Source of the DNA: Pleodorina starrii
Taxonomy: Eukaryota > Chlorophyta > Chlorophyceae > Chlamydomonadales > Volvocaceae
Direction of reading: 5' to 3'
Assembly (NCBI GenBank): GCA_030267565.1
Contig: BRXU01000003.1
Span: 4,749,001 to 4,813,000 of the forward strand
DNA: 64,000 nucleotides
Shown in pieces: positions 11,203-24,299 of the stretch; positions within the stretch are counted from its first letter, which is position 1; the number at the start of each line of letters is the position of its first letter. The notes beneath the pieces are model-generated. The model did not search any database and had not been told where the DNA came from. It was given only the letters and a program-made list of their open reading frames with translations. The position numbers were made by a program, and so were the translations under genes.

Positions 11203-12701
11203 ATGGCTTGCAACATTGCAGCAGCGTCAAACCGCTCCACTCGCCCGTTCGTCGGTCGCCAACAGCTTGCGCGTCCTAGGTGGTGCTTCGTTGCTGCGTC
11301 ACTACGCCATGGTGACAATTTGAAGAGCTGTTTTGCCGCGAGCGACAATGTCGTTGCAAGCTGCAGCAGGCGACAGGCGCTGCTGGGCTTCGCAGTCGTT
11401 GGGCTCTCGGCCGCGAACCTGGGGGCAGTTGCGCCGGCCCCAGCCCTCGCCAAGGGCTCCGAGCAAAAGAAGCCGACAAGTTGAGTATCTTCCGCCTCCC
11501 GGCCACAACTTCGTCGCACCCCACGGTTTGCGTTCGGGGGCCTTCCTTGAACCACTGCGCAAGCCTGCCCCGGATTGTATCGCGCACTCGCATCACGTCC
11601 GCTTTCACTCTTCACCAACTCAACCAAAACTGGACAACAACAAGCCTGCGCGGCGAGCATCTGATGTGCTCGGTCGATGCCCCCGCATGTGCGCAGTCGT
11701 GAACGAGCCGGCCGCGCTCAAAGCCCAGCTCGAGTCGCAGTACCAGCAGTGGTCCTCGGGTCAGTTCGACGCCTGGTTGGCGAGCCAGCCTGAGACGATC
11801 AAGTGGCAGTCCAGCTACAACGGTGTGCCGATGAAGCTCAAGGGCAAGGCGGGCGCCAGGCAGTACTTCGCCATGCTGAACGCTGACCTGGACATCCAGT
11901 CGTACAAGGTGCGCCGTACTGCCGTACGTCCGACTTGTTTTGGCGAGGCGTGCCGTCGGATGGTTCAGGGATATGATGCGAGGATGTGCGAGGTTGATTG
12001 TGCAAGCAAGCCCTTCCAAGGGATAATCGTGACCAGAGGCAAAGGCAATCCAAGGGAGCGGAGCATTGCAATTTCGACAATGCCCCAACCCACCCACGGA
12101 AGAAGTGCTATGCTCTGCTGCACGGTAGGGTTTCGTGTGTAGGTGTGATTAGAGGTTGCGCTCGTGCACCGGCATCATCTGCAATCTGAATCGCATCGCC
12201 GCGTCGCCGCGGCTACTGCGTCTGGGCACCTACCTGCGGACGTCTCTCCACGCCAACTGTACCGCATTGGCTGCAACCTTGCTGATTGCGGCCTCGAGAT
12301 AGTGACGATTTTCCGGGCCCATTCCATAAACTCGTCCTGCCGCCCCCGCCGCCCCGATCGCCGCCCGTATCTGCCCGCAGCCCCTGGCTATCTTTGTGGA
12401 TAATGACGGCGACGAGGCGACCGTGGTGGTGGAGGCCAGCGGTGTCAGCCGCCGCACCCAGCAGCCCTTCAAAACGGTGTTCCTGCACGCCTACACCATC
12501 GGACCCATGGGTCAGATCATCAAGTTCAAGGAGACCACGGACACGACCCTCATGGCGCAGCTCGTGCCGCCACCGCCGCCGGCAGCGGAAGGCACGGCGG
12601 GCGCGGGCGAGGAGGTGGGCGCGGCGGCCGCACCTGCAGCCTCGCAGGCCGCGGCGGGCGCGGCGCCGGTGGAGCCGGGCTCGGCTGCGCGGAGTGCTTG
12701 A
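11203..12701 (+). CDS. NTF2/SnoaL-like protein, predicted thylakoid-lumen targeting
   Basis: Three exons: 11203-11479, 11697-11908 and 12381-12701 (phases 1 and 0), 269 aa. Residues 1-85 look like a bipartite chloroplast signal: a Ser/Arg-rich stretch, then a twin-arginine segment SRRQALLGFAVVGLSAANLG and an APALA cleavage site. This predicts import through the Tat pathway into the thylakoid lumen. The mature part (from VNEPAALKAQLESQYQQW) resembles the NTF2-like alpha+beta cone: WLASQPETIKWQS, GKAGARQYFAML, DGDEATVVVEASG, IGPMGQIIKFKE. The C-terminus is an Ala/Glu/Pro-rich tail. The enzymatic activity, if any, is unknown; NTF2-like folds bind small ligands or act as scaffolds. Oddity: a TATA-like word almost touches the chosen ATG, so the transcription start may need mapping. 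The gene structure is secure; the fold assignment is moderately so. Confidence 0.8.
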
Positions 12702-15066
12702 CGTTGCCGCGGGGATAGGTGTCCGGCTTTCCGCAGCTAGCCGTGAATCATCAGCTAGCCGCGGATATCGGTGCGCCATGGATAGTGCAGCAGCGGCGCA
12801 TCGGTTCAGGTCAGGTGGGCGCGTGCATGGCAGGCCCATATGCAACGACAGAGTCGATTTCAGAGTCGACCCATGGTGCTTTTGACCGGCATTGCAGCGG
12901 TGTTCGGGTATGGATGGCATGGTCCGCTGAGGCGTGCGGGTCTGTCTTTCATGTGTGGTCTCTGCGTTCGAGGGCCGTTTGCTCCGGTTGAGGAATTTGG
13001 GGCGTGCCGGGTTTGGGTTTTGGGTCGGGATTGGGCCTCAGCACGGAGGCAGCGCATGTCGCCCCTATGAGTGCGTGTCAACGCATTGCGTACAAGCTCG
13101 CCAACTGTCATGATTTAGCGTCTACACGCACGGTTGTCAGTTTTCAACGGGTGCCAGGGCGAGGCGACCCGCAGTTCATTGTGCCCGCTTAGGGTGAACG
13201 AGTACGAGGGGTGCCTTTTTCGTCAGGCATATTGACACGTCGCTTGCGGGAGCTTTATTTGCGTCAATTGAACCCTGGGTCGTTGCTCATGCGGCCAAAG
13301 CCCGGTTGTGGCACGCGTTCGTGCCCATATGCACGTTGCAGGTTATAGCGTTATCCAATTTGGCGGATCGGCAAGACCCTGCAAGACGCATACCGGTAGA
13401 CGCTGCATTCCTTCTTGCAGAATTGTTTAACCGTAGACAGTTCCCCGCGTGTGCAAGCTGAAGAATACGTATTATGCATGATCCGTTTAATGGAGCATGC
13501 CAAACGATAGAATGTGGGCGCCAGCATGACAGCGATTATTCTACGCCGGCAGGCTTCAACGACTTTTCCGACGCGGACGAGGCGTCCAGGCCAACGCGTT
13601 TAGATACGGAAACGAGTGGACATTATATACATAGAGCATCTTCTCGGCTATGAGTTGACGCGTGACCAGGCATGCCTGTCGCTGGGATACGGCCGGCTTC
13701 GGAGGCTGCGCGCCAGCGATTGGGCTGTATGTGTGCAGACGTCTCTGCAGACGCCTCATATGCGTGATTCATACTTAAACCCCCACAGTTCCTTGCCACC
13801 TTACCAGCTTCACGGGCAAGGTCTTGAATCGCAGCCAACGGTCTCCAGCAGAAAGCTGTTGAGACTGAGACGTGGCAGCGCGACATTGCAAGCTGTGATA
13901 CCTATCAGTATTTAAAAGCCAGAAATATATCAGCGGCTCTGCAGACCTCACCCGGTCGGGCAACAGTGTAACCCTAGACAAGCCAAATGCAGAGTCTTCC
14001 TCGAGGAACTCATGGGCAAGTGGTCGCGAACGCTACGCGACGTATATGCGATGTATGGTTTGCCCAGAGCGCTCACTTACGGTGGCACAATTTCTGCGAC
14101 GACCTAAATGTAGGCATTTTTCTGGGCGTCGAACGCGACCGCTTGGCGCGTCTGGGGCCGAGCAAGAGGTACGATAATCAGCTGCTATTACCAAGCTTTC
14201 ATTTGTTGTAAATCTGACAGAACGGCACCGCCCGCCTGTCAGGTTTCCCATGGGCGTTTGAGGAGCTCAGGCTTGCGCCGGATCGTCCAGGTGCGTGGCG
14301 TTGACCCAGATGCCTGTTATGAGCAAACACAAGTGGCACATGTCTGCATGAGGGTTATGGGTTAAGGCTGCACCGCCACAAGTCTAGCTGTGCTTTGCTA
14401 CTCGTGCCTGCGGGCGTTTTTGTTCACCTGTGAACTGGGCCCTTACGTCTGCGCTCGAAAAGACGCAAGCCCCCGAGTGGGAAACCATATCCCCTTGAGA
14501 TTTAGGGCGCAGAAGCGATGCCCTGCGAACACGAAGTTTGAAGTATTGGGCCGCCCTAGCGCAGGGACTCCTCGTTTGGGCCCGGAGGCGCCCCCCTTTC
14601 TTCATTCCCTCCGTCAACATGCATGCCAAGTGGAAATGCTTGAATCGCCTTAGGGCGCACATATGGGCAAATCGTACCTCGACGCCTCCGGTGCCGGTCC
14701 TAGCCACCTGTGTCCGCATCGGCCTGTGCTGCCATCCGGGCGTGGGCCGGGTGTAAGCATGACACAGCAATTACCCCTCGCCACCCCTGCAATTGCCTTA
14801 TTGCTGTGTCATGCTTTCAACCCTCGCTACCCCTGCAGTTACGGTGTCCGGCCGTACCTCAGTCAGTAGCAGGCAGGGGCCGCGCCCCGGATGGCGTACA
14901 CGTATTCGGTGGCCCGGCCCGCCTCCTGCCTTAAAGGAGGGCAGTGCTCCCCGGTCGCACAGATACACGTCCCAAGCCCCCATGCTGCTCGCTCAATCCC
15001 CCATGGTTCCCCACTCGTTTGACCCAGTCAACAACCAGTCAGCAACCCTTCCGACCCACGTGACAG
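12702..15066. other. Spacer with 3' flank of the NTF2-like gene and probable 5' exon(s) of the OPR-like gene
   Basis: The first 500 bp continue as 3' UTR-like sequence. 13200-14400 is AT-richer and shows no protein family on either strand. The OPR-like gene must begin somewhere before 15067, because that exon opens just after an in-frame stop and an AG acceptor. I could not identify its first exon. A perfect 16-bp inverted repeat lies at 14756-14815. Confidence 0.5.
14756..14815. repeat. Perfect 16-bp inverted repeat with 28-bp loop
   Basis: The arm AGCATGACACAGCAAT at 14756-14771 is matched by its exact reverse complement at 14800-14815. The loop carries a short sequence (TTACCCCTCGCCACCCCTGC) that is imperfectly repeated just beyond the right arm. 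It may be a small fold-back element or a structured 5' region of the next gene. Confidence 0.75.
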
Positions 15067-18000
15067 GTCCGCGCAGCACACGCCCACCGTCCCTCCACCG
15101 ACATCCTTGAGACCGGAGCAGGTGCCGGCCCCGCCGCCGCCGTCGCCGCGGCCGCCGGCGGCGCCTCCGTCTTCTCCTACCTCGGCCTCGGCAGCCGCAA
15201 CAGCGACACCGTCGACGACGGCGCCGCCGCCGCCGCCGAAGGCGGCGCCAGCAGCGGCGCCGCGGCCGCCGCCGCGGCCGCCGGCAGCGCCGGTGAGGCC
15301 CTGCTGTGCCAGCTCCGCCGCGCCAAGGACCTCCTGGGATCTTCCCTGGAGCAGTTCCTCCTCGATGGGGTCGCGGAGGGCCTGCCGGGCTGGCCCACCA
15401 GTCAGATGGCCGGCGTGCTGATGGTGCTGGCGCTCCTGCAGCGCCGCCCCGACGACGCCTGGCTCAACGAGTACTGGTCCGTCTCCGGCGCCAGGTTGCC
15501 CGAGTGTACGACAGCAGACCTGGCGATGCTGAGCTACGGCCTGAGTGAACTGCGGCTGCAGCCGCCGCACGCCTGGACGACGGCGCTGCTGGCGTCGACG
15601 CTCTTGCTGGCGGAGGCGCCGCTGGAGAGGCCTGTGTCGGCTGACGCAGCGGCGGCTGACGCCGGCGCCGACGGCGCCACAGCTGAAGGGCCGTCCCTCA
15701 GCACGACGCTCCAACTGGTGCTGCAGAAGCTGATGGGGAGCGGCTCGTCGTCGCAACGCCAGCCGCGAGCGAGCCTGTGGCTGGGCTCCGGTGGTGGCGG
15801 CGGCGGCAGCAGCTACCCGGTGCGCTCTCTGCCCGCCACACTGCGCAGGCTGCTGTCCAACCATGGCCCTGGAAACGGGGCCGCCAGCGGCTTGGCGGAG
15901 GCCTCCGGCGGCGTAGCGGCGCGTCCCGCCGCTGGGGCGGCGACGGCGCCTACGGCGGCGTGGCTGCCTGCGACGGACCCGACGGGCGCTTCCACAGCCT
16001 CCTCTCCCGGCGGCGACGCCAGCGCTAGCAGTCGCGTTGGCGGCATCGACGGCGGGCTGGCAGCAGCAGCCTGCCAGCGGCCGATAAACAGCGCGTACGA
16101 CATGGAGGATTTTCTCGGCGGCGCTGGCCCCGAACGCAGCAGCAGCATCGCGGAGTTGGTTTTGGAGCCGGTGCAGGCGCTGTGGGGCGGCGCGGCGGCG
16201 GCCGCGGCGGGCGTGTCGGCGGCGTGGCGACGCAGCCGCGGCGGCAGTGAGCTCGTCACTGTGGTCTACAACTTGACGGCGGTGGGGGCGCACGTGGAGG
16301 ATGCATGGTTGGCGCGCTTCCTGCAGGTGCGCCGGAAGGGTGAACATGTTTCATTTCAAGCAAAAAACTCTTGTTGGGTTGGGTGCCGCCTGCCGCGCGC
16401 CGCGTGGAGGGTTATGGCGACCCGATTCGACCTGGCACTTCATTTACGGTACGCATGCAGCCCAGCGTCCGACGCAGGCGCTGGGCTGCATGCCCCAAAA
16501 CCTGTCGCACCTGTGTCCCAATGTGGGCTATTGGCATGTCGTACCCTCCGCCCAATCCACAATAATAAGCCCCGCTCGCAACCCCCGCCCCCGCGCCGTG
16601 CCACGTTGCGTTATCCAGGCAATGCGCCCCCGCCTGGCGCACCTGTCCGGCGACGACCTGCACTGCCTGCTGGTGGTGGCGGCGGAGGCGGCGAGCGGCA
16701 GCGGCGGCGGCAGCAGCGGATTGGTGGAGGCGGCGCGTAGTCGCGAGTGGCAGGCTGCACTGTTTGCGCGCATGGACGGGATCAACTGGGCGCTGCAGGG
16801 CAGACACCTCGTGGGTGAGCAGGCTGGGCTGCGGGGGAGGCCGGGTGGCCGGGCTGGCTCGGGGGCTACCGTATTAGGGTTTGATTGGTCGTACCGTGAA
16901 CCGGGTGAGTGGGGCTGGGTGGCTGGGCGGTTGGGCCTGCAGGGAACTGGATCATGCGATGTGTGCTCCGAAACCCACATCGTGTGGATGTGGGTTTCGA
17001 AGCATGTGGGAGAACCCGTGGCCCTGGCCGGCAGCGCTGTCCGTTGCTGCCGATGTGCCGATGACCGAACCACTGCCACCCCACCGACCGCGCCGTGCCA
17101 CTTGTACTCAACACTTCAACCTCACGCTAACACTCCAATTCACCCTCGCACGCACACAGGCTGCCTGGGCTGCGTCAGCAGCCTGGGGCTGCGGCCGCCA
17201 CCGCCGTGGGTGCGCCGCCAGCTTCGCAGCCTGCAGCCCGGACTGCAGTTCCTGCCCACGCCGGCGCTTGTGCAGCTAGGCGGGCTGCTGCCCCTGCTGC
17301 CGCTGCACTGGGAGGGAGCCGAGGGCGCACCGACAACCGCCGCCGGCGCTGGGAGCTCCGACGGGTCGTGGCTCGCGCGGTGGTTGGCGGAGTACAGGGC
17401 GGCGGTTTCGGAGCGGCGTGCGACAATGGAAGCGGCGGACTTGCTCGCGGTCATTGCCGGCGTCGCGGCGGTGACAAGTTTCGCCGCCGCCGATGCCGAC
17501 GCCTCGGCCCTGCCGACGCCCTTCTCATCGACTGGACCTGCACATTCGCACTCGTCCGCGGCCTCGGCGCCGGCGGCGGCGTCGCGTGACGTCGCATCGT
17601 TGCTGCTGCCTCTCGCCGGCGAGGTGCCGTACTCGGAATGGCGACAGACGATGTTGGACGCGGCGGAGGCGCGGCTGTCGGAGGCCAACCTGGCGGGGCT
17701 GTGTGAGGCATGGCAGGTGCTGGCGGACGCCACATCGGGCGCGCAGCTGCTGCAGCAGCAGCAGCTGATTCGCGCCGGTGGTGACAGCGGCGTGGAGACG
17801 AGCGGCGGCGCACCGGCCAATGTGCCGGCGGTTATGGGCGAGTCGGTTAGGCAGTTGGAGGGGCTGCGCGAGCTGTTGGCGAGCAGGTACGGGGTGCGGG
17901 CGCTGGCGACGCGGTGCAGTTGTTGTCGGGCTGTCCTGCGCTGCGCCTGGGCATGGCTCGGCTCCGTTGCCCTTGATCCTTCAATGTGGCCCCGTCGTTT

Positions 18001-21000
18001 TACCCCTTCCCCAGGGTTCGGGGACTTTATCGGAAGACCAGTAGTAGTGGGGTCCACTAGGCTGCGGCAGTTGGGCTATCGGAGAGGAACTCGCACTGTA
18101 GCGATCACAACCACGATTCATCAACACCCTGCTGGCCCCTTGCCCTGCACCGCACTGCTCTGCCCCCCGAACTGGGTTCGTTGCTGTCATGGTGATTGCT
18201 TCCCTTGCTGCCTTGTACACGCTACAATACTTTGCTGACCCTTCGTCGCCCACCATTTTCACGAATTTCCTTTCTCCCGCAGGCTTGCCGTACACCAGGC
18301 CCAGCTGTCCACCACCGACGTGGCGCCCGTGCTGTCCTCGCTGGCGGCCGCCGGGCTGCCGCTGCCACCCGCCACCCTCGACGCGCTGCTGACGTCAGCG
18401 CAGCCGCTGCTGCCAGGCCTAACCTCCTCGGAGCTCGTCACCGTCGCGCTGTCGCTCGTACGACTGTCGTACAAACCCAACCTCGCCTGGCAGGCGGCGT
18501 TCTGCGCCGCCAGCCGCCGCCGCCTGGGCCTCATGACCCCGGCGCAGCGCTGCTCGCTGCTGGTGGCGTCGGCCAGCCTGGGCCTGCACCTGCCCGACCC
18601 ATGGGTCAGAGACTTCTTCGCGGTTTCGGAGCGCGGCCTGGCCGAGCAGCTCGACGGCCAGCAGCTGGCCAACCTGCTGTGGGCGGTGTCGTGTGTGGCT
18701 TCGGAGCCGGCGGTGTCGTGGCTGGAGCAGTGGGAGGCTGCCTCCCTGCCGCGGTTGAGGGAGCTGGGGCCCAACATGCTGGCGGTGGTGCTCAAGGTGG
18801 GCCGAGCAGCTGGATGGATGGGTGGGATATGGCTGACAGGTGGCTTGGTGGGATATGGCTGGATGGCTGGGCTGGCAGGTGGCTGGGTGGGATATGGCCA
18901 GATGGATGGGCTGGCAGGTGGCTGGTTGCATGTAAAGGCTGGCTGCCCTTGGCCGGGTGAATTTGGCTGGGTGCATGGACTGGTATAGGCTGGGTACGGA
19001 TGGCTGGGCGAAACATGGCCGGAAGGGTAGCGACGGAGATGTCCGGACCGGTTGGTGTCTCGGGTAGGCAGGGACTTGCGCTAGCTGGCTGGTCGGTGCG
19101 CGTGGAGATCAAGCACATGGCCCGTTGGCCCCATGGGCACGGTGACTGGACCCGGCTCTCATCACGGCGCACTTACCTGTCAATCGCCTTGACGCCTTTC
19201 CCTCTCTCTCCTTCCCTCGCCCCGCCTCACCTCACCTGTCGTCTCCCATCGCCTCGCCCTTCGCCTCCCATCGCCTGTCACCCCTCTCCCAGGCCATGTC
19301 CACGCTGCATTACCGGCCCTCTCTGGCCTGGCAGAGCGTCTTCTTCGCCGCCCTGCAGAGCCGTCTCTTCGCCGCGGGCGCGGCACAGCTCACCTGGCCC
19401 ACCTCCACCTCCACCTCCACCTTCCTCGGCTCGGACTCGGACTCTGACGCGGGCTGCAGCACCTCCCCCAACTCAACCTCCACCATGGCATCCTCCACCT
19501 CCTCCTCCTCCTCCTCCACCTCATCGCCCGCCGCCGCCTCGGTCTTGTCAGCATACGACCTCGAATCCAGGTCTGGATCTGGATCTGGGTCCTTCTCGCT
19601 CGGATCCTCCGGATCCGTCTCCGGATCTGCTGCGTCTGGATTCTCCGGATCTGGATCTTCCGGCATGCTGTCCGCCACCGTGACCGCCGAGGCTCTCAAC
19701 AGCCTGGTGTACAGCCTGGCATCCCTGGACCTCTCCCCGCCGTCCGCCTGGCTGGACGAGCTGGCGGACGCCATCCGCTGCAAGCTGTCGCTTCTGTCCA
19801 CTCTGGATTTGAGTGTGGTGCTGGCGTACCTGGTGGCGCGGTCGCACCGCCCCAACGACGAGTGGTGGGTTCCGAGGGGCTGCTTCTGGTTGGTTCCAAT
19901 CTGCAATTGAGCAGTGGGGGTCGCTGGGATGCTTGAGATTCGGTCGGGGTGCACCATGGGTTGCGCCACGAGGGGCAAGCGCTGCCTGGCGCTGCTCATG
20001 CATGCGACGGTGCGATCTGCGTGTGTGTGGAGACGGCCCCGGGGCCTCCCTCCATCACCTCATCAGTCATCAGTCACTGCCCCGCCTTCTCCTCCGCGCC
20101 TTGCCCTGGCCCACTTCAGGTGGGAGAGCTTCCTGGAGGCGCTAGAAAGCCGCTTCGACTGCCTGTCCGCCGGCGAGATGTCCTCGCTGTTGGTCATGCT
20201 CAACGCGCTGCGCGTGTCGCCCAGCGCGCAGTGGCTGGACGCCTTCTGCGCCGCCACGGAGGCTCGCCTGGTGTTCTTCGGCCCCAGCCACCTGCTGCAA
20301 GTGCTGTCCTGTCTGCACCTCTTCCGGCACCGGCCGGGGCAGGGCTGGATGGCGGCCTACACGGGCGCGGTGGAGGGCCAGCTGCCGCGCTTCACGCCCA
20401 CGGAGCTGGCGCGCGCCATGATGCTGCTGGACAACCTCAACCAGCGCCCCTCCGCGGCCTTCATGCTGCGCTTCTACGACTTCTCGCGGGCTGGGCTGAC
20501 CCAGCTGGACACGCAGGTGGGAGGGAGGGCGGCTGGGAGTTGAAGTGCGGTTGGAAAGTGCGGGTTGAGGAGTTGCAAGGGGTCTAGGCGGAGTGTGCTT
20601 TTATGAAAGGTCATTTGGGGAAGTGAGGCTACGAAATCTCCCGGGGGTTAACAAGGCAGCGCACGTCTCTCGGGAACTGGGTTGCGAGGGACAGCGGGTG
20701 CGTTGGGTTCAGCTGCGGCAACACGGGCCTCTTCGTCAGGGTGCGCGCCGGGGCCCAGCCAGCGTCACGATGACCATGTGACGCCACCTCCACGTCCCAT
20801 GGGTCCCGCAGGAGCTGGTCAATGTGGCCTGGGCGGTGGTCAGCTGCTCCTCGCTGCAGCCGGACATCAGGTACAGGGGGTGGGGGGCCGGGTGTATACT
20901 TTGTGCACGGGGTGAGGCGAATGGAGGCGAGAGAAGGCCTCCCCCCATGTGTGGGCGACGAGCCGTGCAGCTCGCCCTTGCCCGCATGTCTCACCGCTCA

Positions 21001-21330
21001 TCTCCTCACCTGACCTCTTCGGTCCCTGCCTCTCCCATACAGCAGTCTGTTCGCCAGGATTGACTCGGTGACTTTGCGGCCGCTCGTCTTTTTAATCCCC
21101 CATGAAGGCGTACTGGCATACACTTCTCTCTTCCCCCGCTGCCTGCTCTACTTGCCGCTACCCGCAGGTGGACGGAGGCACTGGTGGAGGCTGCCCGGCC
21201 CCGCCTGGCCTCCCTGCAGCAGCCGCAGCTGCGAGTGCTGGTGGCGGCGCTGGGGCACATGCAGCGCGGCGCGCCCTGCGCGGCGGCCAGCGACTTCCTG
21301 GCCTTTGCGCGGGAGTTCCTGCTGGTCTGA
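15067..21330 (+). CDS. OPR-like helical-repeat protein, predicted organelle RNA factor, 5' end not resolved
   Basis: Eight exons: 15067-16326, 16619-16814, 17160-17886, 18283-18796, 19293-19864, 20120-20516, 20812-20870, 21168-21330. Phases agree and yield at least 1295 aa. The protein is built of degenerate helical repeats of about 35-45 residues, each with a Pro-x(2-3)-Trp core followed by an Ala-rich helix. Examples: RPDDAWLNEY, QPPHAWTTALL, KPNLAWQAAFCAAS, LPDPWVRDFF, PPSAWLDELAD, RPNDEWWESF, SPSAQWLDAFC, RPGQGWMAAY. This is the style of octotricopeptide (OPR)/Tbc2-like factors, which bind specific chloroplast or mitochondrial RNAs in green algae. Two low-complexity inserts interrupt the repeats (Ala/Gly-rich around 15640-16080; Ser/Thr/Asp-rich around 19400-19670). 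No C-terminal RAP domain is seen. The N-terminal transit peptide would be on the missing first exon. The target RNA cannot be inferred. Confidence 0.78.
18800..18960. repeat. Imperfect GGATGGGTGGGATATGGCT-type repeat in an OPR-gene intron
   Basis: Three or four diverged copies of a roughly 40-bp unit (gggatatggc...ctggcaggtggctggg) start just after the donor at 18797. Confidence 0.65.
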
Positions 21331-21781
21331 GACCCCTGAGACACGGGACCCTTGCTAGAGGCAGCGGGCGAGGGGTGTCGGCGGGCGGTGAATAGGAAAG
21401 GGATGGCAAGAAGCCCGTGCGCTGGGCTGCACTGTAGGGCTCACTCGGCGCTCCAACGCCCGCCAGCAGGGCCCCACATGGCACGTGTGATGTCCGGGCA
21501 GTGGAATCCTAATTCCTTGGTTTAGCTCTCTTGATTTCTCCGTTAGTTTCCAGGGTGGTGAACGCAGATCGCCGTAGCAGTTCACAGGCACTTTTTGGTG
21601 AGAGGAATGTTAGGGCTGACCTTGAGCACAGCCGATGGAGAGCTAGGATCGTCCGGTGCTGCGATGTGGCTGTTGTGGGTGCTGTGGCTACGGCAGTCCC
21701 GTTCCGTTCCGTTTCGGGGGAGGTGAGCTGGTTGGTCGTGAGCTGCGTCGTGTCCGCATGCGCCCTGGACCTCAGGCAGTG

Positions 21782-21820
21782 CGGGGTTTATAGGCGATGC
21801 TTCATCGCCTATAAACCCCG
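21782..21820. repeat. Perfect 18-bp hairpin with 3-nt loop
   Basis: CGGGGTTTATAGGCGATG at 21782-21799 and its exact reverse complement at 21803-21820 are separated by CTT. It lies about 450 bp after the OPR-gene stop codon, possibly in its 3' UTR. Confidence 0.9.
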
Positions 21821-24299
21821 GGATGTGACACCTGTGTTGTGAGATGTGATTTGTTTCATTATGTCAGTCGGTGTGTGAAGTGTGAAGTGTGAGGCCCAGA
21901 TGACACGTGAACCCGGGTGCCTGGGTGCCTGGGCGAATTTGCCAATACCGGTAATTCGCCCGCCCCTCCGAAGATGCGTGATGGAGTAGCCTGCTGCGTT
22001 TTCCCTGCACTTGCGTACGCATCGAGATGTCGTCGTGTGTGATAGGTTCGTTCGTGGCGAAGAATCATTCGATCTGCCGCTTGGACATGTTTCGGCGGGA
22101 CGTCGCTGTCAGCATCGTCAGGAATTGCTTGGAGCATTCAGCAAGAGGGCTTGGGAGGTTGGACCGCGCCGCTGAGGTGCGGCCCGGCGTTTTCATGGCG
22201 CTTTACGGAGGCTGTTGGTGCCTGCGTCGCGCCTCCTCCTTCCACTGCGCGTGTTTCCCTGTGTCTCTTGTGTGGTGCAAGCCTTGAGCAACGGAAGACT
22301 GAGGGCAGGCAGGTGTCAAGTGACCCATGGGCCGGTGGGTAGGAAGGCCTGGCGCGCTGGCATCGCTTGTTTCGTGCACTCAAGACGTCGAGAGATAGAT
22401 AGAGAGAGAGAGCAGGAAGCACGTTTATATTATAGAGGGAGAGGGATTGAGGGGCCGCTGGGAGCGGTGAGAGAGAGAGCAGAGTGGGGCTGTCTGCGGC
22501 GTGCTTTGTATGGCCTCGTGAGTCACCGTGCGTGCTGCCAGGGAAGCTAATGAAGATGGGGAGCGTGACGCGGATCGCGGCGGTGCATTCCGTTCTTGGC
22601 GCTTGGGTCCGCTGTGATCCCTCGCCACATTGTTGAGTCACGGTACCGTCTGCCGTCCAGGGGTGCTGATCGGAGCGTCGAAGCTTGTTTTGGATAAATG
22701 GATTGGAGCGGAGAGGCCGGGAGCGTGGCAGGACAGTGCAACGCTACCGGTACTCGCGAGGTTTGCCAGCAGACGGTTCGTTTTTTATGCACTTACGTCG
22801 CCCCCCGAAGAACGAAAAGGGGGTCACGCCGTCGGATGCCGCGAGGCGAGGTGAGCACCTCCTGGGCGTTCGTTCATTCGTTCGGGGATGTGCTGCTGTT
22901 TTTTCATCGGGTAAGCTGCTGCTGCTCGTGATCTGATGTGTGGCCGAGGCGAGAGAGGCGAGTGAGGGACCGGGATGTGGTTCCAGGTTCGGGTTCCCCC
23001 GTCCCCGGCCTCCCATGGTCTGAACTTAACGAGCAGCGATTTCCGAATTGTACGTTACTACGCGTTCTACCGGTTTTGTGTTTTTCGCGTGCCGCTGCCC
23101 TCGGGTGCGAGTGTTGTTTACGAGGGCTCCAGACGCCCTGGGGTCTGGAGCCGGCTTTTACTGTTGAGATTCCTGTCCCTGTCCCAGTGCTTGAGCTTGT
23201 ATCGCTATCGTCTGTTCAGTTCCGATGCCACGTTTCAGAAGTTCGTATGTCGAGTGAGTGTTTATCCCGAGCCAAACCGGAATGTCGTTTCGTGCTTCAG
23301 GGCTTGTGTATGGAGGGAATCCGGGGTGCGAGGGTGGGAGAGCGGATGCCCGGGCGGGAGTTTGCCCTGCCTGGTCTCCCATATGCTTTCTGTCAGGTTC
23401 CTCTACGCGTTTTGGTGTCCCTAGCGCAATGCCAGCCGCGCTGTGCGCTTGCGGGCCAAAACCGTGTATTATAGGCGTGAGCGGTCAAGGGCGCTAATCA
23501 CTTTGTGGCGTTTGGTAACTGATGTACGACTCCGCTTTGTACGGAGATTTTCCGGGTTGATTGTGAGACAGGAGACAGCCATTTAAAGCATAAATAAGTT
23601 AGGGATCCTACGGATCTGTAGCCCGAAGAAAGCGAGAGGGAAGGTCCCAACAACAGCTTGCGTGAGAAAGAACGAGCCGTAACAAAACAAGGGCCATAAG
23701 CACCGCCAGAGGCAACAACATAAGCAAACACGGTCCCGATAGATACGTACGTCGGCCCAACCTGAAGCTCTCTGCAGCAGCCAATTCAAGCGTACATGCG
23801 ACATGCACTGATAAAAGCGAACATAGGCCAGCACATAGGCCGTCAGGAGGATCCGGGAGGGGAGGCAGCGTCCGGAGAACCGACAACCGGCCCGCCTGGT
23901 TGGCCAGGAAGGTGTGGGCCGCCGGGACCATCCCAGAACCATCCGGCACCTGTACGACCCTGTGTACACATGCCGTACAATGACAATCCCACTAGAGCCG
24001 TTATGCCGCGTTAAGACTCGAAAGCAACACATAACACTTGCCCGTCTGTTTCTTTGCAACAAACGGTTAAGCAACGGTCCTCAGCGGGCATTGCGGTGCT
24101 GCCAATGATGTCGACAGCATCCATCATCATCACTCATGTCTGTGCTGCGCTGCACGTCTCATTTGACGCCACTCCCTAAAGTTGCAAGCTATAAGTTGCA
24201 CACACACGTGCGGGCTGCGGGGGGTGTCCGTAAATGTCCGATCAGTGCGTCAACCTGGTGCGTTAACCGGATGGATGCACGACATCAGCAGAAGGACCC

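Noticed and set aside
23583..24074. 164-codon open frame on the minus strand
   Set aside because: No family motif, no splice partners, Cys/Arg-rich composition typical of chance frames in GC-rich DNA.
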